NCBI RefSeq assembly: GCF_001425785.1
Contig: NZ_LMDI01000010.1
Span: 1 to 64,000, forward strand
DNA: 64,000 nt
DNA from: Rhizobacter sp. Root1221
Lineage (GTDB): Bacteria > Pseudomonadota > Gammaproteobacteria > Burkholderiales > Burkholderiaceae_C
Direction of reading: 5' to 3'
The notes beneath the pieces were generated by a model, which was not told the DNA's origin, ran no database searches, and saw only the letters and a list, made by a program, of their open reading frames with translations. Shown piece by piece: positions 38,763-46,500 of this stretch. The translations under genes were made by a program, and so were the position numbers. The first letter of the stretch is position 1, and every line of letters begins with the position of its first letter.

Positions 38763-38810
38763 TGGACACCGTCCAAATCCTCTGCTATGGTTTGTGGACG
38801 TTGTACACAA
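38763..38810. promoter_or_regulatory. possible operator elements between uraA and the VOC gene
   Basis: Within the divergent gap are TGGAC-ACC-GTCCA (38763-38775, perfect 5-3-5) and TTGTG-N9-CACAA (38792-38810), and the string TGTGGAC occurs twice 38 bases apart. They may be binding sites for an unknown regulator or part of the promoter. The evidence is only the symmetry. Confidence 0.3.
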
Positions 38811-38837
38811 TTCCTTCCTCAACCCTCAGGAGCTCAC

Positions 38838-39248
38838 ATGGCCACCAAGCTGTTCGTCAACCTGCCCGTCAAGGACTTGAAGCGTTCGGTCGCGTTTTTC
38901 ACCCGGCTCGGCTACACCTTCAACCCCCAGTTCACCGACGAAAACGCCACCTGCATGGTGCTGGGCGAAGACAACTTCGTGATGCTGCTCGTGGAGAAGT
39001 TCTTCCAGACCTTCACCCCGAAGGCCATTGCCGATGCCACGAAGACCACCGAGGTGCTGATCTGCGTGTCGGCTGAAAGCCGCGAGAAGGTGGACGAGAT
39101 GATCGCCAACGCCGTGGCGGGCGGCGCCACGTTGCCCAACCCGGCGAAGGACCACGGGTTCATGTACCAGCATGGGTACCAGGACCTCGATGGCCACCTC
39201 TGGGAAGTCATGTGGATGGACCCCAAGGCGATCGCGCCGCAGGCTTGA
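38838..39248 (+). CDS. VOC family (glyoxalase-like) protein
   Basis: A 136-residue single-subunit protein of the vicinal oxygen chelate fold: TKLFVNLPVKDLKRSVAFFT, RLGYTFNPQFTDENATCMVL and the closing YQDLDGHLWEVMWMDP. This subgroup, resembling PhnB/glyoxalase-like proteins with MATKIFVNLPVKDL starts, is common in bacteria and mostly uncharacterised; metal-dependent isomerase, resistance or binding roles all occur. AGGAG before the ATG at 38838 is clear. No partner gene suggests the substrate. Confidence 0.88.
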   Translation: MATKLFVNLPVKDLKRSVAFFTRLGYTFNPQFTDENATCMVLGEDNFVMLLVEKFFQTFTPKAIADATKTTEVLICVSAESREKVDEMIANAVAGGATLPNPAKDHGFMYQHGYQDLDGHLWEVMWMDPKAIAPQA

Positions 39249-39322
39249 GTTCTTCATCCAGGCGAGAGGGGCGAGCAACAGGAGAGCCCGCTTCGCTCGC
39301 TCGCCTGTTGACCCGGGTGATG

Positions 39323-40651
39323 TCAGGCCAGCAGGCGCAACTGCCCGTCGACGGGAATCTTCTGGTGAGCGACGTTGCAGACGATGCGCAAGTCGTACCG
39401 ATTCCGCTTGCCTTTGACCCATTGACCCAGCACCAGCGGCGTGCGGCTGATGTTGCGCGAACGTCCCGTGCCGTTCCACTGCACCGGCCCCACGATGCTG
39501 TCCATCCGCGTGGCGGCCACCGCGTCCCGCACATGGGCGGGCGCCGTGCTGCGCGTGCGTTTGAGCGCATCCACGGCGACCTCGAACAGGGCATGGGCGA
39601 AGCCGATCGGCTGCGTCCATTGGCGTTGCGTGTCGGCTTCGTAGGCACTCGTCAAGTCGCGTGCAGTCTGGCCTGTCAAACTGGACGCGAAGGGATGCGA
39701 TGGGCTCCACCACACCTCGGTGCTCAGGCCGTCTCCCAGGTCACCCAGCTCTTCGAGCGTGGCCGGGAGCAGCAGGGCTTTGCCCAGCGAGACGATCTTG
39801 GGCTTGAAACGCTGTTGGCGTGCCTGCGTCAGGAACGTGTGCGCGTCGGATGGGAGCATCACGCCGGTGACGATGTCGCACGCATCGCGCTTCATGGCGG
39901 CAATCTGTGCGTTGAACTCCAGGGTGCCGTTGGCATAGGGGCCGGGGTTGGTGAGCGTGAACCCGACACCGGCCAGGGGCTGGGGAAAGCCGTTCCGCTT
40001 GTCACTCCAGGCGCGGCCGACACCGTCATCCGGGAACAGTCCGCCGACGCGTCGGTTGGTGGGGGCGTTGAGCCAGCCAAAGATGAAACTGGCAAACAGG
40101 TCTTCCATGCCCCAGAACATGTGATAGGTCCAGTCGAAGCCCTTTGCAGGGTCGCCCTTGCGGCTGGACAACAGGGCCTGCCATGGCGCGATGCTCGATA
40201 TGCACGGTACGCCTGCGGCCTCGCAAGCCTGGCTCACCGGGCCTGCGGTCTCCGTGGTACCGGCCGTCAACACCAGGGTGACGCGATCGCGGGCGATCAA
40301 CTCAAGTGCCACTTCGCTGGCGCGCGCGGGCTTGGACTCGCTGTCCTTCAGCACGATCTCGACGGCGTGGCGCTGGCCGCCGACCATCAGGCCGCCGGCC
40401 AGCGCCTTGCGCATCTGCACGATCACCCACTTGTCGGCCTCGCCGAAGGACGCGAGTGGGCCGCTCTGCGGCGACACGTACCCGATCTTCAGCGGGTTCG
40501 CCGCCCACAACAGCGGCGTGGCGGCGCCAGCAACGAACGCAGCCGCTCCCTGGAGCAGTTGACGCCGAGGCACACCGGTGTGCGTCTTGACGTGGGTGGA
40601 CGGTTCATCGATCAGGGTGCTTTGGCACCGAAGGGGAGTGTTCACGCGCAT
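39323..40651 (-). CDS. ABC transporter substrate-binding protein, branched-chain amino acid type
   Basis: A 442-residue periplasmic binding protein of the LivJ/LivK fold (type I). After a leader containing PRRQLLQGAAAFVAGAAT, a Tat-like sequence, the mature part begins NPLKIGYVSPQSGPLASFGE and continues VLKDSESKPARASEVALELI and LVLTAGTTETAGPVSQACEA, as in the family. No permease or ATPase genes lie beside it, so it is an orphan whose ligand is unknown. The start is uncertain: ATG 40651 is taken, with ATG 40681 ten codons upstream as an alternative. Confidence 0.82.
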   Translation of the reverse strand: MRVNTPLRCQSTLIDEPSTHVKTHTGVPRRQLLQGAAAFVAGAATPLLWAANPLKIGYVSPQSGPLASFGEADKWVIVQMRKALAGGLMVGGQRHAVEIVLKDSESKPARASEVALELIARDRVTLVLTAGTTETAGPVSQACEAAGVPCISSIAPWQALLSSRKGDPAKGFDWTYHMFWGMEDLFASFIFGWLNAPTNRRVGGLFPDDGVGRAWSDKRNGFPQPLAGVGFTLTNPGPYANGTLEFNAQIAAMKRDACDIVTGVMLPSDAHTFLTQARQQRFKPKIVSLGKALLLPATLEELGDLGDGLSTEVWWSPSHPFASSLTGQTARDLTSAYEADTQRQWTQPIGFAHALFEVAVDALKRTRSTAPAHVRDAVAATRMDSIVGPVQWNGTGRSRNISRTPLVLGQWVKGKRNRYDLRIVCNVAHQKIPVDGQLRLLA

Positions 40652-40931
40652 GGCCAGGTGGGGTCTCGTCAATCGACACAAGTGGCGTCGGCCCGATGCG
40701 CCGAGAGCGCGACGCGCACTGCTTGTGGATGAGCAGAATGCTGCTCGCCGCGAATTCTGCGAGGAATGACCCGACGCCGCGTTGCGATGTCTCTATGGGC
40801 GTGTTTGTGAATCTTGATCGCCATCCGGCAGATCGGTGTGATTCAGTTCCTGCGCACCGGCGAGCGCGGGCCGACCGCCGTTGTCTGCGGTCTGGCGTGT
40901 GGCCTCGCGTGTGGCTGGACCTGCGGGCGGC

Positions 40932-41585
40932 TCAGTGCGGAAACGCCAGCCGCTTCTCCATCCACCGCTGTACTTGCTCGAACGACAGGCTGAGCACCCA
41001 GTAGATGCCGGCGGCCGCGAGGTACAGCGGGAACGGCTGGAAGGTGGTGGAGATCAGTTCCTTCGTCGCGAGCATCAGCTCCGTCACGGCGATCACGGAG
41101 ATCAGCGACGTGTCCTTGATGAGGCCGATCAGGCTGTTGGACAGGCTGGGCACGGCCATGCGCAGGGCCTGCGGCGCCACCACGTGCCTCAGTGTCTGCA
41201 CGCGGGTGAGGCCCAGGCTCGCGCCGGCCATCCACTGGCCCTGCCCGATGCCCACCATCGCCCCGCGCAGGCTCTCGGACAGGTACGCACCCACGTTGAG
41301 CGTGAGCGCGAGCACGCCCGCCACGAGGGGCGAGAACTCGATGCCCACGCTCGGCAGCCCGTAGTAGATGACAAACACCTGCACGAGCAGCGGCGTGCCG
41401 CGGAAGAGGCTCACGTAACCTCGCATGAGCCACTGCAGCCCGGGCACCTCGAGCACGCGCACCAGGGCGATCAGCGCGCCAAGCGCGAGGCCCAGCACCA
41501 TGGCCGCCACCGCAAAGCCGAGGGTCAGCAGCGTGGCACGCAGCAGCACCGGCGCTGCGAGCTGCAGGAGCGCGGCGAGGTCCAT
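40932..41585 (-). CDS. polar amino acid ABC transporter permease
   Basis: A 217-residue inner-membrane permease of the His/Glu/Gln/Arg/opine type with five hydrophobic helices. YVSLFRGTPLLVQVFVIYYG and AYLSESLRGAMVGIGQGQW, then EAA-like VAPQALRMAVPSLSNSLIGL and KDTSLISVIAV, are all diagnostic. It works with the binding protein encoded just upstream (1-base overlap) to import an amino acid, perhaps cystine. No ATPase gene follows within the window; the next 250 bases hold no gene. Confidence 0.93.
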   Translation of the reverse strand: MDLAALLQLAAPVLLRATLLTLGFAVAAMVLGLALGALIALVRVLEVPGLQWLMRGYVSLFRGTPLLVQVFVIYYGLPSVGIEFSPLVAGVLALTLNVGAYLSESLRGAMVGIGQGQWMAGASLGLTRVQTLRHVVAPQALRMAVPSLSNSLIGLIKDTSLISVIAVTELMLATKELISTTFQPFPLYLAAAGIYWVLSLSFEQVQRWMEKRLAFPH

Positions 41586-42385
41586 CAGGGGGCAACCGGC
41601 GGCTTGCTCACGTCACGGCCGAACCACTTGGTGGAAATCTTCTGGAAGCTGCCGTCGGCCTTCAGGTCGGCCAGCGCCTTGTCGATCGCGGCCTTGAACT
41701 TCGGGTTGCCCTTGCGGAACGGGATGGCGTTGCTTTCGGTGGGACCGATGGGCGCGCCAGCCTTCACGGGCAGCTTCGTCTTCTGCGCGAGGTACGGGAT
41801 CAGCAGGCTGTCGTTGAGGGCCACGTCGAGGCGGCCGGAGGCCAGGTCCTGCAGGTACTCGGGGGCACCCGGATACACCTTGACCTCGGCACCGGCGATG
41901 CCCTTGGCAAGTTCCGCATAGTTGCTGCCCTGGCCCACGCCGATCTTCTTGCCCTTCAGGTCGGCCGGTGTGGCCAGCGGGCGGGTCTCGTTCGCCCGCA
42001 CGATCAGCTGGGCGCTCGACACCACGTACGGGTCGCTGAAGTCGAAGGCCTCGCGGCGCTTGTCGGTGGCGGCCACCTGGTTGACGATCACGTCGTACTT
42101 GCCCGCCTGCAGTCCGGCCAGGATGGCGCTCCACTCGGTCGTGGAAAACGTGGCCTTCACGCCCAGCTTGCCGGCCAGCGCCTCGGCGATCTCCACGTCG
42201 AAGCCGGTGAGTTTGCCGGCGTCGTCCTTGTAGTTGAAGGGGGGGTAGGTCCCTTCGACCGCGACGCGCAGCGTGCCGCGCTGGCGCACCTCGTCGAGCA
42301 GGTCGGCCGCGTGGACGGCGCCGGCCGCCAGCGCGAGGGTCAGGGTGGCGGACACCCGCCGGGCCATCGAAACGCATGAGCGCAT
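41585..42385 (-). CDS. polar amino acid (cystine-like) ABC substrate-binding protein
   Basis: A 266-residue periplasmic binding protein (SBP_bac_3). A signal peptide ending AAGAVHA is followed by LLDEVRQRGTLRVAVEGTYP and PFNYKDDAGKLTGFDVEIAE, the standard opening; TDKRREAFDFSDPYVVSSAQ is close to cystine-binding FliY/TcyJ proteins, which makes cystine a good guess. GGAGGAG lies 5 bases before the ATG at 42385. Stop and permease start overlap (TGATG), so the genes are coupled. Confidence 0.92.
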   Translation of the reverse strand: MRSCVSMARRVSATLTLALAAGAVHAADLLDEVRQRGTLRVAVEGTYPPFNYKDDAGKLTGFDVEIAEALAGKLGVKATFSTTEWSAILAGLQAGKYDVIVNQVAATDKRREAFDFSDPYVVSSAQLIVRANETRPLATPADLKGKKIGVGQGSNYAELAKGIAGAEVKVYPGAPEYLQDLASGRLDVALNDSLLIPYLAQKTKLPVKAGAPIGPTESNAIPFRKGNPKFKAAIDKALADLKADGSFQKISTKWFGRDVSKPPVAP

Positions 42386-42482
42386 TGCATCTCCTCCAGA
42401 TGTCGTCAAACGGGAATGGTGCCACTGTCCGCCACCCGTGCGGGCGAGGATGGTTATGCGGTGGGCGAGGATCGCGTGGTGA

Positions 42483-43883
42483 TCAATCTTCCGAGCGCGC
42501 CTCCGCCGTGGCCGGCTCCAGGTCCGGGCGTGGTGCGGGCGCCTGGGGCAGTTCCGCGCGCAGCACCGTGCCGCGGCCCGGCGCCGTGTCCACCGTCACG
42601 CGCCCGCCGAGCGACTCGGCGCGAAAGCGCATGCCCGCCAGGCCGTGGTGGCCCGGCCGCGCCACGGCGGCGTCGAACCCCTTGCCGTCGTCGCGCACCT
42701 CGACGATGGCGCGCTCACCCGAGGGTTGCAGCGTCACCGTCACGCGGCTGGCGCCCGCGTACTTGCCGATGTTGGTCAACGCCTCCTGCACGAACCGGTA
42801 CACGGCGAGGTCAGCCTTCGGGCTCAGCCGCACCTCGGCCAGCCGCGCCTCCACCGGCACCTCGAGCCGCACGCTCATGTCGTTGCACAGCGCCTGCAGC
42901 GACACGGTCAGCCCGAGGTTGGCCAGCGCGGACGGACGCAGGTCCTCGATGATCCGCCGCTTGAACGCGATGCCTTCGTTCAGGTTGCGGTTCAGGTGCT
43001 CCAGGCGGGCGATCAGGTCGGGCTGGTCGGCGAGCTTGTTGCGCATGCGCGCCACGTCGAGCTTGATCGCGGTGAGCAGGCCGCCCAGTTCATCGTGCAG
43101 TTCGCGGGCGAGGTGGGCGCGTTCGTCCTCGCGGGCCGTCTGCAGGTGGGTGGCGAGCTCGCGCAAGTCAGCGGTTCGGTGGCGCACCTCGTCCTCGAGC
43201 CGCACCCGCTCACGGGCCAGGTCGGCCTGCTGCTGGTTGCGTTCCCGGTCCTGCTGGAACAGCTGGCGCATGAACACGAACAGGCCGAGCACGCTCAGCA
43301 CCGCCAGGGCCCCCACGCCCAGCCGGTTGACCAGCAGCGCGTCGAACAGGGTCACGCGGGACGTGGCCTGCGAACGCGCCGTGCGCTGCAGTTCCTGGTT
43401 CAGCTCGTTGCGCAACGCGGCCATCTTCCGGCGGGTGTCGCCAGTGCGCATCAGCGCCACGGCCGCCTCGTGCTGGCCGGCCTGGGCCAGCGCCAACGCC
43501 TGCTCGGTCTCGGCCAGGGCCTCTGCGGTCGCGGCGGCCAGCCGGCGGGCGGTGTCGCGGCCTTCTGCGCCCGCCTGTTCGAGCACCTCGTCGACGGCGT
43601 GGCGCGCGCCGGGCAGTTCGGCGAGGGCCGTGTCGTACGGCGCGAGGTCGTCGGGGTTGCCGGTGAGCAGGTAGCCGCGCGACGCGGACTCGACGTCGGT
43701 CATCAGCTGCATCAGGCGCGCGGTGGCCATGCGGGCCTCCGTCCACGCAATGCCACCGCGCAACGTGGCGCTGGTCTGCACGTACGTGAGTTCACTCAGC
43801 ACGAGCAGGCCGGCGGCCGCCAGCACAAGCGCCGGGAACGTGAACCGCTTTCGCAACCACCGCTCTGCGGTTGTCCTGAACAT
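42483..43883 (-). CDS. CHASE3 sensor histidine kinase, NarL-type
   Basis: A 466-residue membrane kinase. Two membrane helices (about residues 15-35 and 185-207) bracket a periplasmic CHASE3-like helical sensor (LMTDVESASRGYLLTGNPDD). A coiled-coil leads to the HisKA_3 dimerisation domain with the phospho-acceptor in AHLARELHDELGGLL, and the ATPase domain ends the protein (YRFVQEALTNIGKYAGASRV, VRDDGKGF, HGLAGMRFRAESLGG). Kinases of this class normally partner with NarL-type response regulators carrying a DNA-binding domain; the divergent neighbour here has only a receiver domain. Confidence 0.92.
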   Translation of the reverse strand: MFRTTAERWLRKRFTFPALVLAAAGLLVLSELTYVQTSATLRGGIAWTEARMATARLMQLMTDVESASRGYLLTGNPDDLAPYDTALAELPGARHAVDEVLEQAGAEGRDTARRLAAATAEALAETEQALALAQAGQHEAAVALMRTGDTRRKMAALRNELNQELQRTARSQATSRVTLFDALLVNRLGVGALAVLSVLGLFVFMRQLFQQDRERNQQQADLARERVRLEDEVRHRTADLRELATHLQTAREDERAHLARELHDELGGLLTAIKLDVARMRNKLADQPDLIARLEHLNRNLNEGIAFKRRIIEDLRPSALANLGLTVSLQALCNDMSVRLEVPVEARLAEVRLSPKADLAVYRFVQEALTNIGKYAGASRVTVTLQPSGERAIVEVRDDGKGFDAAVARPGHHGLAGMRFRAESLGGRVTVDTAPGRGTVLRAELPQAPAPRPDLEPATAEARSED

Positions 43884-44069
43884 CGTTTTCCCCCCTGTGA
43901 TGCCATCGAGTCTATTCGCGTCAGTGCGCGTCGCACCGAGCGGGCGCGATGCGGGGCATCCATCACACTTGCCGCGGTCCTGCCATCTTCACCCGGCCCG
44001 CGCTGCCCGACAATGGGGACGGGAGCCGGGCGGCCGGCGCAATGCAACGGGCGTGCCCGGAAAGTGTAG

Positions 44070-44474
44070 ATGGAAGCGGTTTCACCGGGATTCAGCATCC
44101 TTGTCGCCGACGACAGCGAAGACGCGGCCGAGAGCCTGGCCATGCTGCTCGAATTCGAGGGGCACCAGGTCGTGATCGCGCTCGACGGCGACGCTGCGCT
44201 GGCGTCGGCCGAACGGGTGCGCCCGCAGATCGCCATCCTCGACATCGGCATGCCCGGCGCCACCGGGTACGAGGTGGCGCGCCGCATCCGCGAAGCCCCG
44301 TGGGGCCGAGGCATGCTGCTGATCGCCGCCACCGGCTGGGGCCAGGACGAAGACCGCCGGCGCGCGCTTGCGGCCGGCTTCGACCGCCACCTGACCAAAC
44401 CGATGGACGCCACCGCGCTGGCGGCGTCGCTCGGCACCTGGCTCGCCGAGGCCCGGGCCCGGGGCGCCAGCTGA
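44070..44474 (+). CDS. single-domain response regulator
   Basis: A 134-residue CheY-like receiver with no output domain. Acidic pocket: LVADDSEDAAES; phospho-acceptor Asp in AILDIGMPGATGYEVARRI; conserved Thr in IAATGW and Lys in HLTKPMD. Such proteins relay phosphate or act by protein binding. It lies divergent from the CHASE3 kinase with about 190 bases between starts, so the kinase is a likely phosphodonor, possibly in a phosphorelay or as a sink. No target protein is apparent nearby. Confidence 0.92.
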   Translation: MEAVSPGFSILVADDSEDAAESLAMLLEFEGHQVVIALDGDAALASAERVRPQIAILDIGMPGATGYEVARRIREAPWGRGMLLIAATGWGQDEDRRRALAAGFDRHLTKPMDATALAASLGTWLAEARARGAS

Positions 44475-44547
44475 GCGGCACGCTGTCACCGGCGTGGGGG
44501 CGGACTCGGTTACCCTCACGCCCGTTCCCTGTTGACGAGGATTTTCC

Positions 44548-45570
44548 ATGGACGTTGGCGCGCCGGCCTACGGGGCCGATGACACCGGCCTGATCTGCGG
44601 CTACCTGTTCCGCGAGGGTGAAGCCGCGTCACCCATCGATGCCGAACGTGGGGCCGGGTGGGCCCGGGCCGGTGCCGACGGCCCGGACGGCGCCGCCTTC
44701 GTGTGGCTGCATTTCAACCTGTCCCACAACGCGGCGGAGCGGTGGCTGGTCGAACGCGGTGGCCTGCCCGACGCGTTTTTCGAGACGCTGAAGGACGACA
44801 CCCGGTCCACCCGCATCGAACGGGCCGACGATGCGCTGATCGCCGTCATCAACGACGTGCACTTCGACTTCTCGTTCGAGCCGTCCGACCTGTCCACGCT
44901 GTGGGTCAGCGTGGACCACCGCCTGATGGTGACCGCCCGCCGCCAGCCGCTGCGGTCGGTGGACAAGCTGCGGGAGGCCGTGCGCGGCGGGGCGGCCTTC
45001 CGGTCCACCGTCGAACTGCTCGAACACCTGATGCGCGACCAGGCGGACGTGCTCGTCGAGATCGTGCGCAACGTCACCGCCCGCATCGACCGCATCGAGG
45101 ACCAACTGCTCGCCGGCACGCTCGACACCAAGCGTGCCAAGCTCGGTGCGTTGCGCCGGCTGCTCGTGCGCTTGCAGCGGCTGCTGGCGCCCGAACCCGC
45201 ATCGCTGTTCCGCCTGTTGCAGCACCCGCCGGCGTGGATGGCCGAGCGCGATGCCCAGGAACTGCGCCAGGCCACCGAGGAGTTTTCGGTGGTGCTGCGC
45301 GACATGTCGGCGCTGCAGGAGCGCATCAAGCTGCTCCAGGAAGAGGTGGCGGGGCAGGTCAACGAGCAGAACAACCGCAGCCTCTTCGTGCTGACGATCG
45401 TGACCGTGCTGGCGCTGCCCATCAACATGGTGGCGGGCCTGTTGGGCATGAACGTGGGCGGCATCCCGCTGGCCGACCACGCCCACGGGTTCTGGGTCAT
45501 CGTGGGGCTGGTGGCCGCGCTGACCGGCGTGTTGGGGTGGTTTGCCTTCCGGAAGAGCCGGGACGACTGA
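44548..45570 (+). CDS. CorA-family (ZntB-like) divalent cation transporter
   Basis: A 340-residue inner-membrane transporter. A large cytoplasmic N-terminal part (FVWLHFNLSHNAAERWLVER) with long helices (RNVTARIDRIEDQLLAGTLD) leads to two C-terminal membrane helices with the GMN signature in NMVAGLLGMNVGGIPLADHA. The GMN-VGG-IP loop and the Leu-rich cytoplasmic part are closer to ZntB (zinc) than to magnesium-transporting CorA. The metal and direction cannot be told from sequence alone. Confidence 0.88.
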   Translation: MDVGAPAYGADDTGLICGYLFREGEAASPIDAERGAGWARAGADGPDGAAFVWLHFNLSHNAAERWLVERGGLPDAFFETLKDDTRSTRIERADDALIAVINDVHFDFSFEPSDLSTLWVSVDHRLMVTARRQPLRSVDKLREAVRGGAAFRSTVELLEHLMRDQADVLVEIVRNVTARIDRIEDQLLAGTLDTKRAKLGALRRLLVRLQRLLAPEPASLFRLLQHPPAWMAERDAQELRQATEEFSVVLRDMSALQERIKLLQEEVAGQVNEQNNRSLFVLTIVTVLALPINMVAGLLGMNVGGIPLADHAHGFWVIVGLVAALTGVLGWFAFRKSRDD

Positions 45571-45646
45571 AGGGCTGAGCCGCGTTTCATCACGCTGACA
45601 CACCTTGCTTCCACCATCGCCGCACGCTCGTTTCCAGGAGAGTGCG

Positions 45647-45829
45647 ATGCACCCCGTTTCCCTCACGCTGACCACCCCGGCCCGGCGCCCGCTGCGCAGC
45701 GCCACGTACCACCGCCTCGCCGCGGCCTCGAAGCAGATGGGGCGTTTCGGCGCCGGCCAGCCCACCGTGCTGCCCACCCGCTCGTCGCTGCTGCGCCGTG
45801 CGTTGCGTTCGGTGGGTTGCGCGATCTGA
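45647..45829 (+). CDS. small hypothetical basic protein
   Basis: A 60-residue Arg- and Leu-rich peptide with a strong ribosome binding site (CCAGGAG) eight bases before the ATG. It has GC-ending codons and no cysteine motif or membrane helix (MHPVSLTLTTPARRPLRSAT, YHRLAAASKQMGRFGAGQPT). I do not recognise a family. The good translation signal argues that it is expressed. Confidence 0.55.
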   Translation: MHPVSLTLTTPARRPLRSATYHRLAAASKQMGRFGAGQPTVLPTRSSLLRRALRSVGCAI

Positions 45830-45896
45830 ACGACATTCACAGCCGCGTCACGCGGCGTGACGAGAGTCACGGGATTGTTCCTCCTGGGAGATCACC

Positions 45897-46490
45897 GTGA
45901 AAAGAAGTGCCTGGATCCTGTGGGCCGTGCTGGCCGCCACCGTGGCCCCCGCGGGGGCCACCACCGTTTCGCTCGCCGCCGATGGGCAGTGGGTGGGTTT
46001 CAATGTCAACGACCTCGATGCGGTGTCGCAGGGGGTCGAGTGGGTCGACAACGCGAATTCGCTTTCGCCCGGCTTCGGATCCCCGCTGTCGTTCGCGTTC
46101 ACCGTGGCCGCCGGTTTCACGGGGTACCTGAGCGTGGTCGACGCCGGCTTCTCGGGCGACACGTTTTCCATCCGCAACCAGGGCTCGCTGCTGGGCCTCA
46201 CGTCCACCGTGCCGGTCACCCGCTTCGACACCGCGGTGGACCGCGGCCTCGACTACGCCGCCGCGTTCGCCGACCGCGCGAACTTCAGCAGCAGCACGTT
46301 CGCGCTCGGTGCCGGTTCCTACCTGATCACCGGGTCGCTGGCGCAATCGCTGCTGTTCGACGGCCTGCCGCTGAACGCCACGGCCGGTGCGCTGAACCTG
46401 ACCATGGCCCCGGTGCCGGAGCCGGCCACGCTGGCGGCGATGCTGCTGGGTCTCGGACTCGTGGCCGGCGCCGTGCGCCGCCGCGGTTGA
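45897..46490 (+). CDS. PEP-CTERM exported protein (FxDxF-like)
   Basis: A 197-residue secreted protein: signal peptide ending APAGA, a beta-rich body (TGYLSVVDAGFSGDTFSIRN, then AGSYLITGSLAQSLLFDG) and the C-terminal sorting signal VPEPATLAAMLLGLGLVAGA followed by VRRRG. The FSGDTFSIRNQG segment resembles the FxDxF type of PEP-CTERM proteins. It uses a GTG start with GGGAG upstream. The 5'-nucleotidase-like gene starts 11 bases after its stop, so the two are likely cotranscribed. Confidence 0.87.
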   Translation: MKRSAWILWAVLAATVAPAGATTVSLAADGQWVGFNVNDLDAVSQGVEWVDNANSLSPGFGSPLSFAFTVAAGFTGYLSVVDAGFSGDTFSIRNQGSLLGLTSTVPVTRFDTAVDRGLDYAAAFADRANFSSSTFALGAGSYLITGSLAQSLLFDGLPLNATAGALNLTMAPVPEPATLAAMLLGLGLVAGAVRRRG

Positions 46491-46500
46491 GGAGCGCCCC

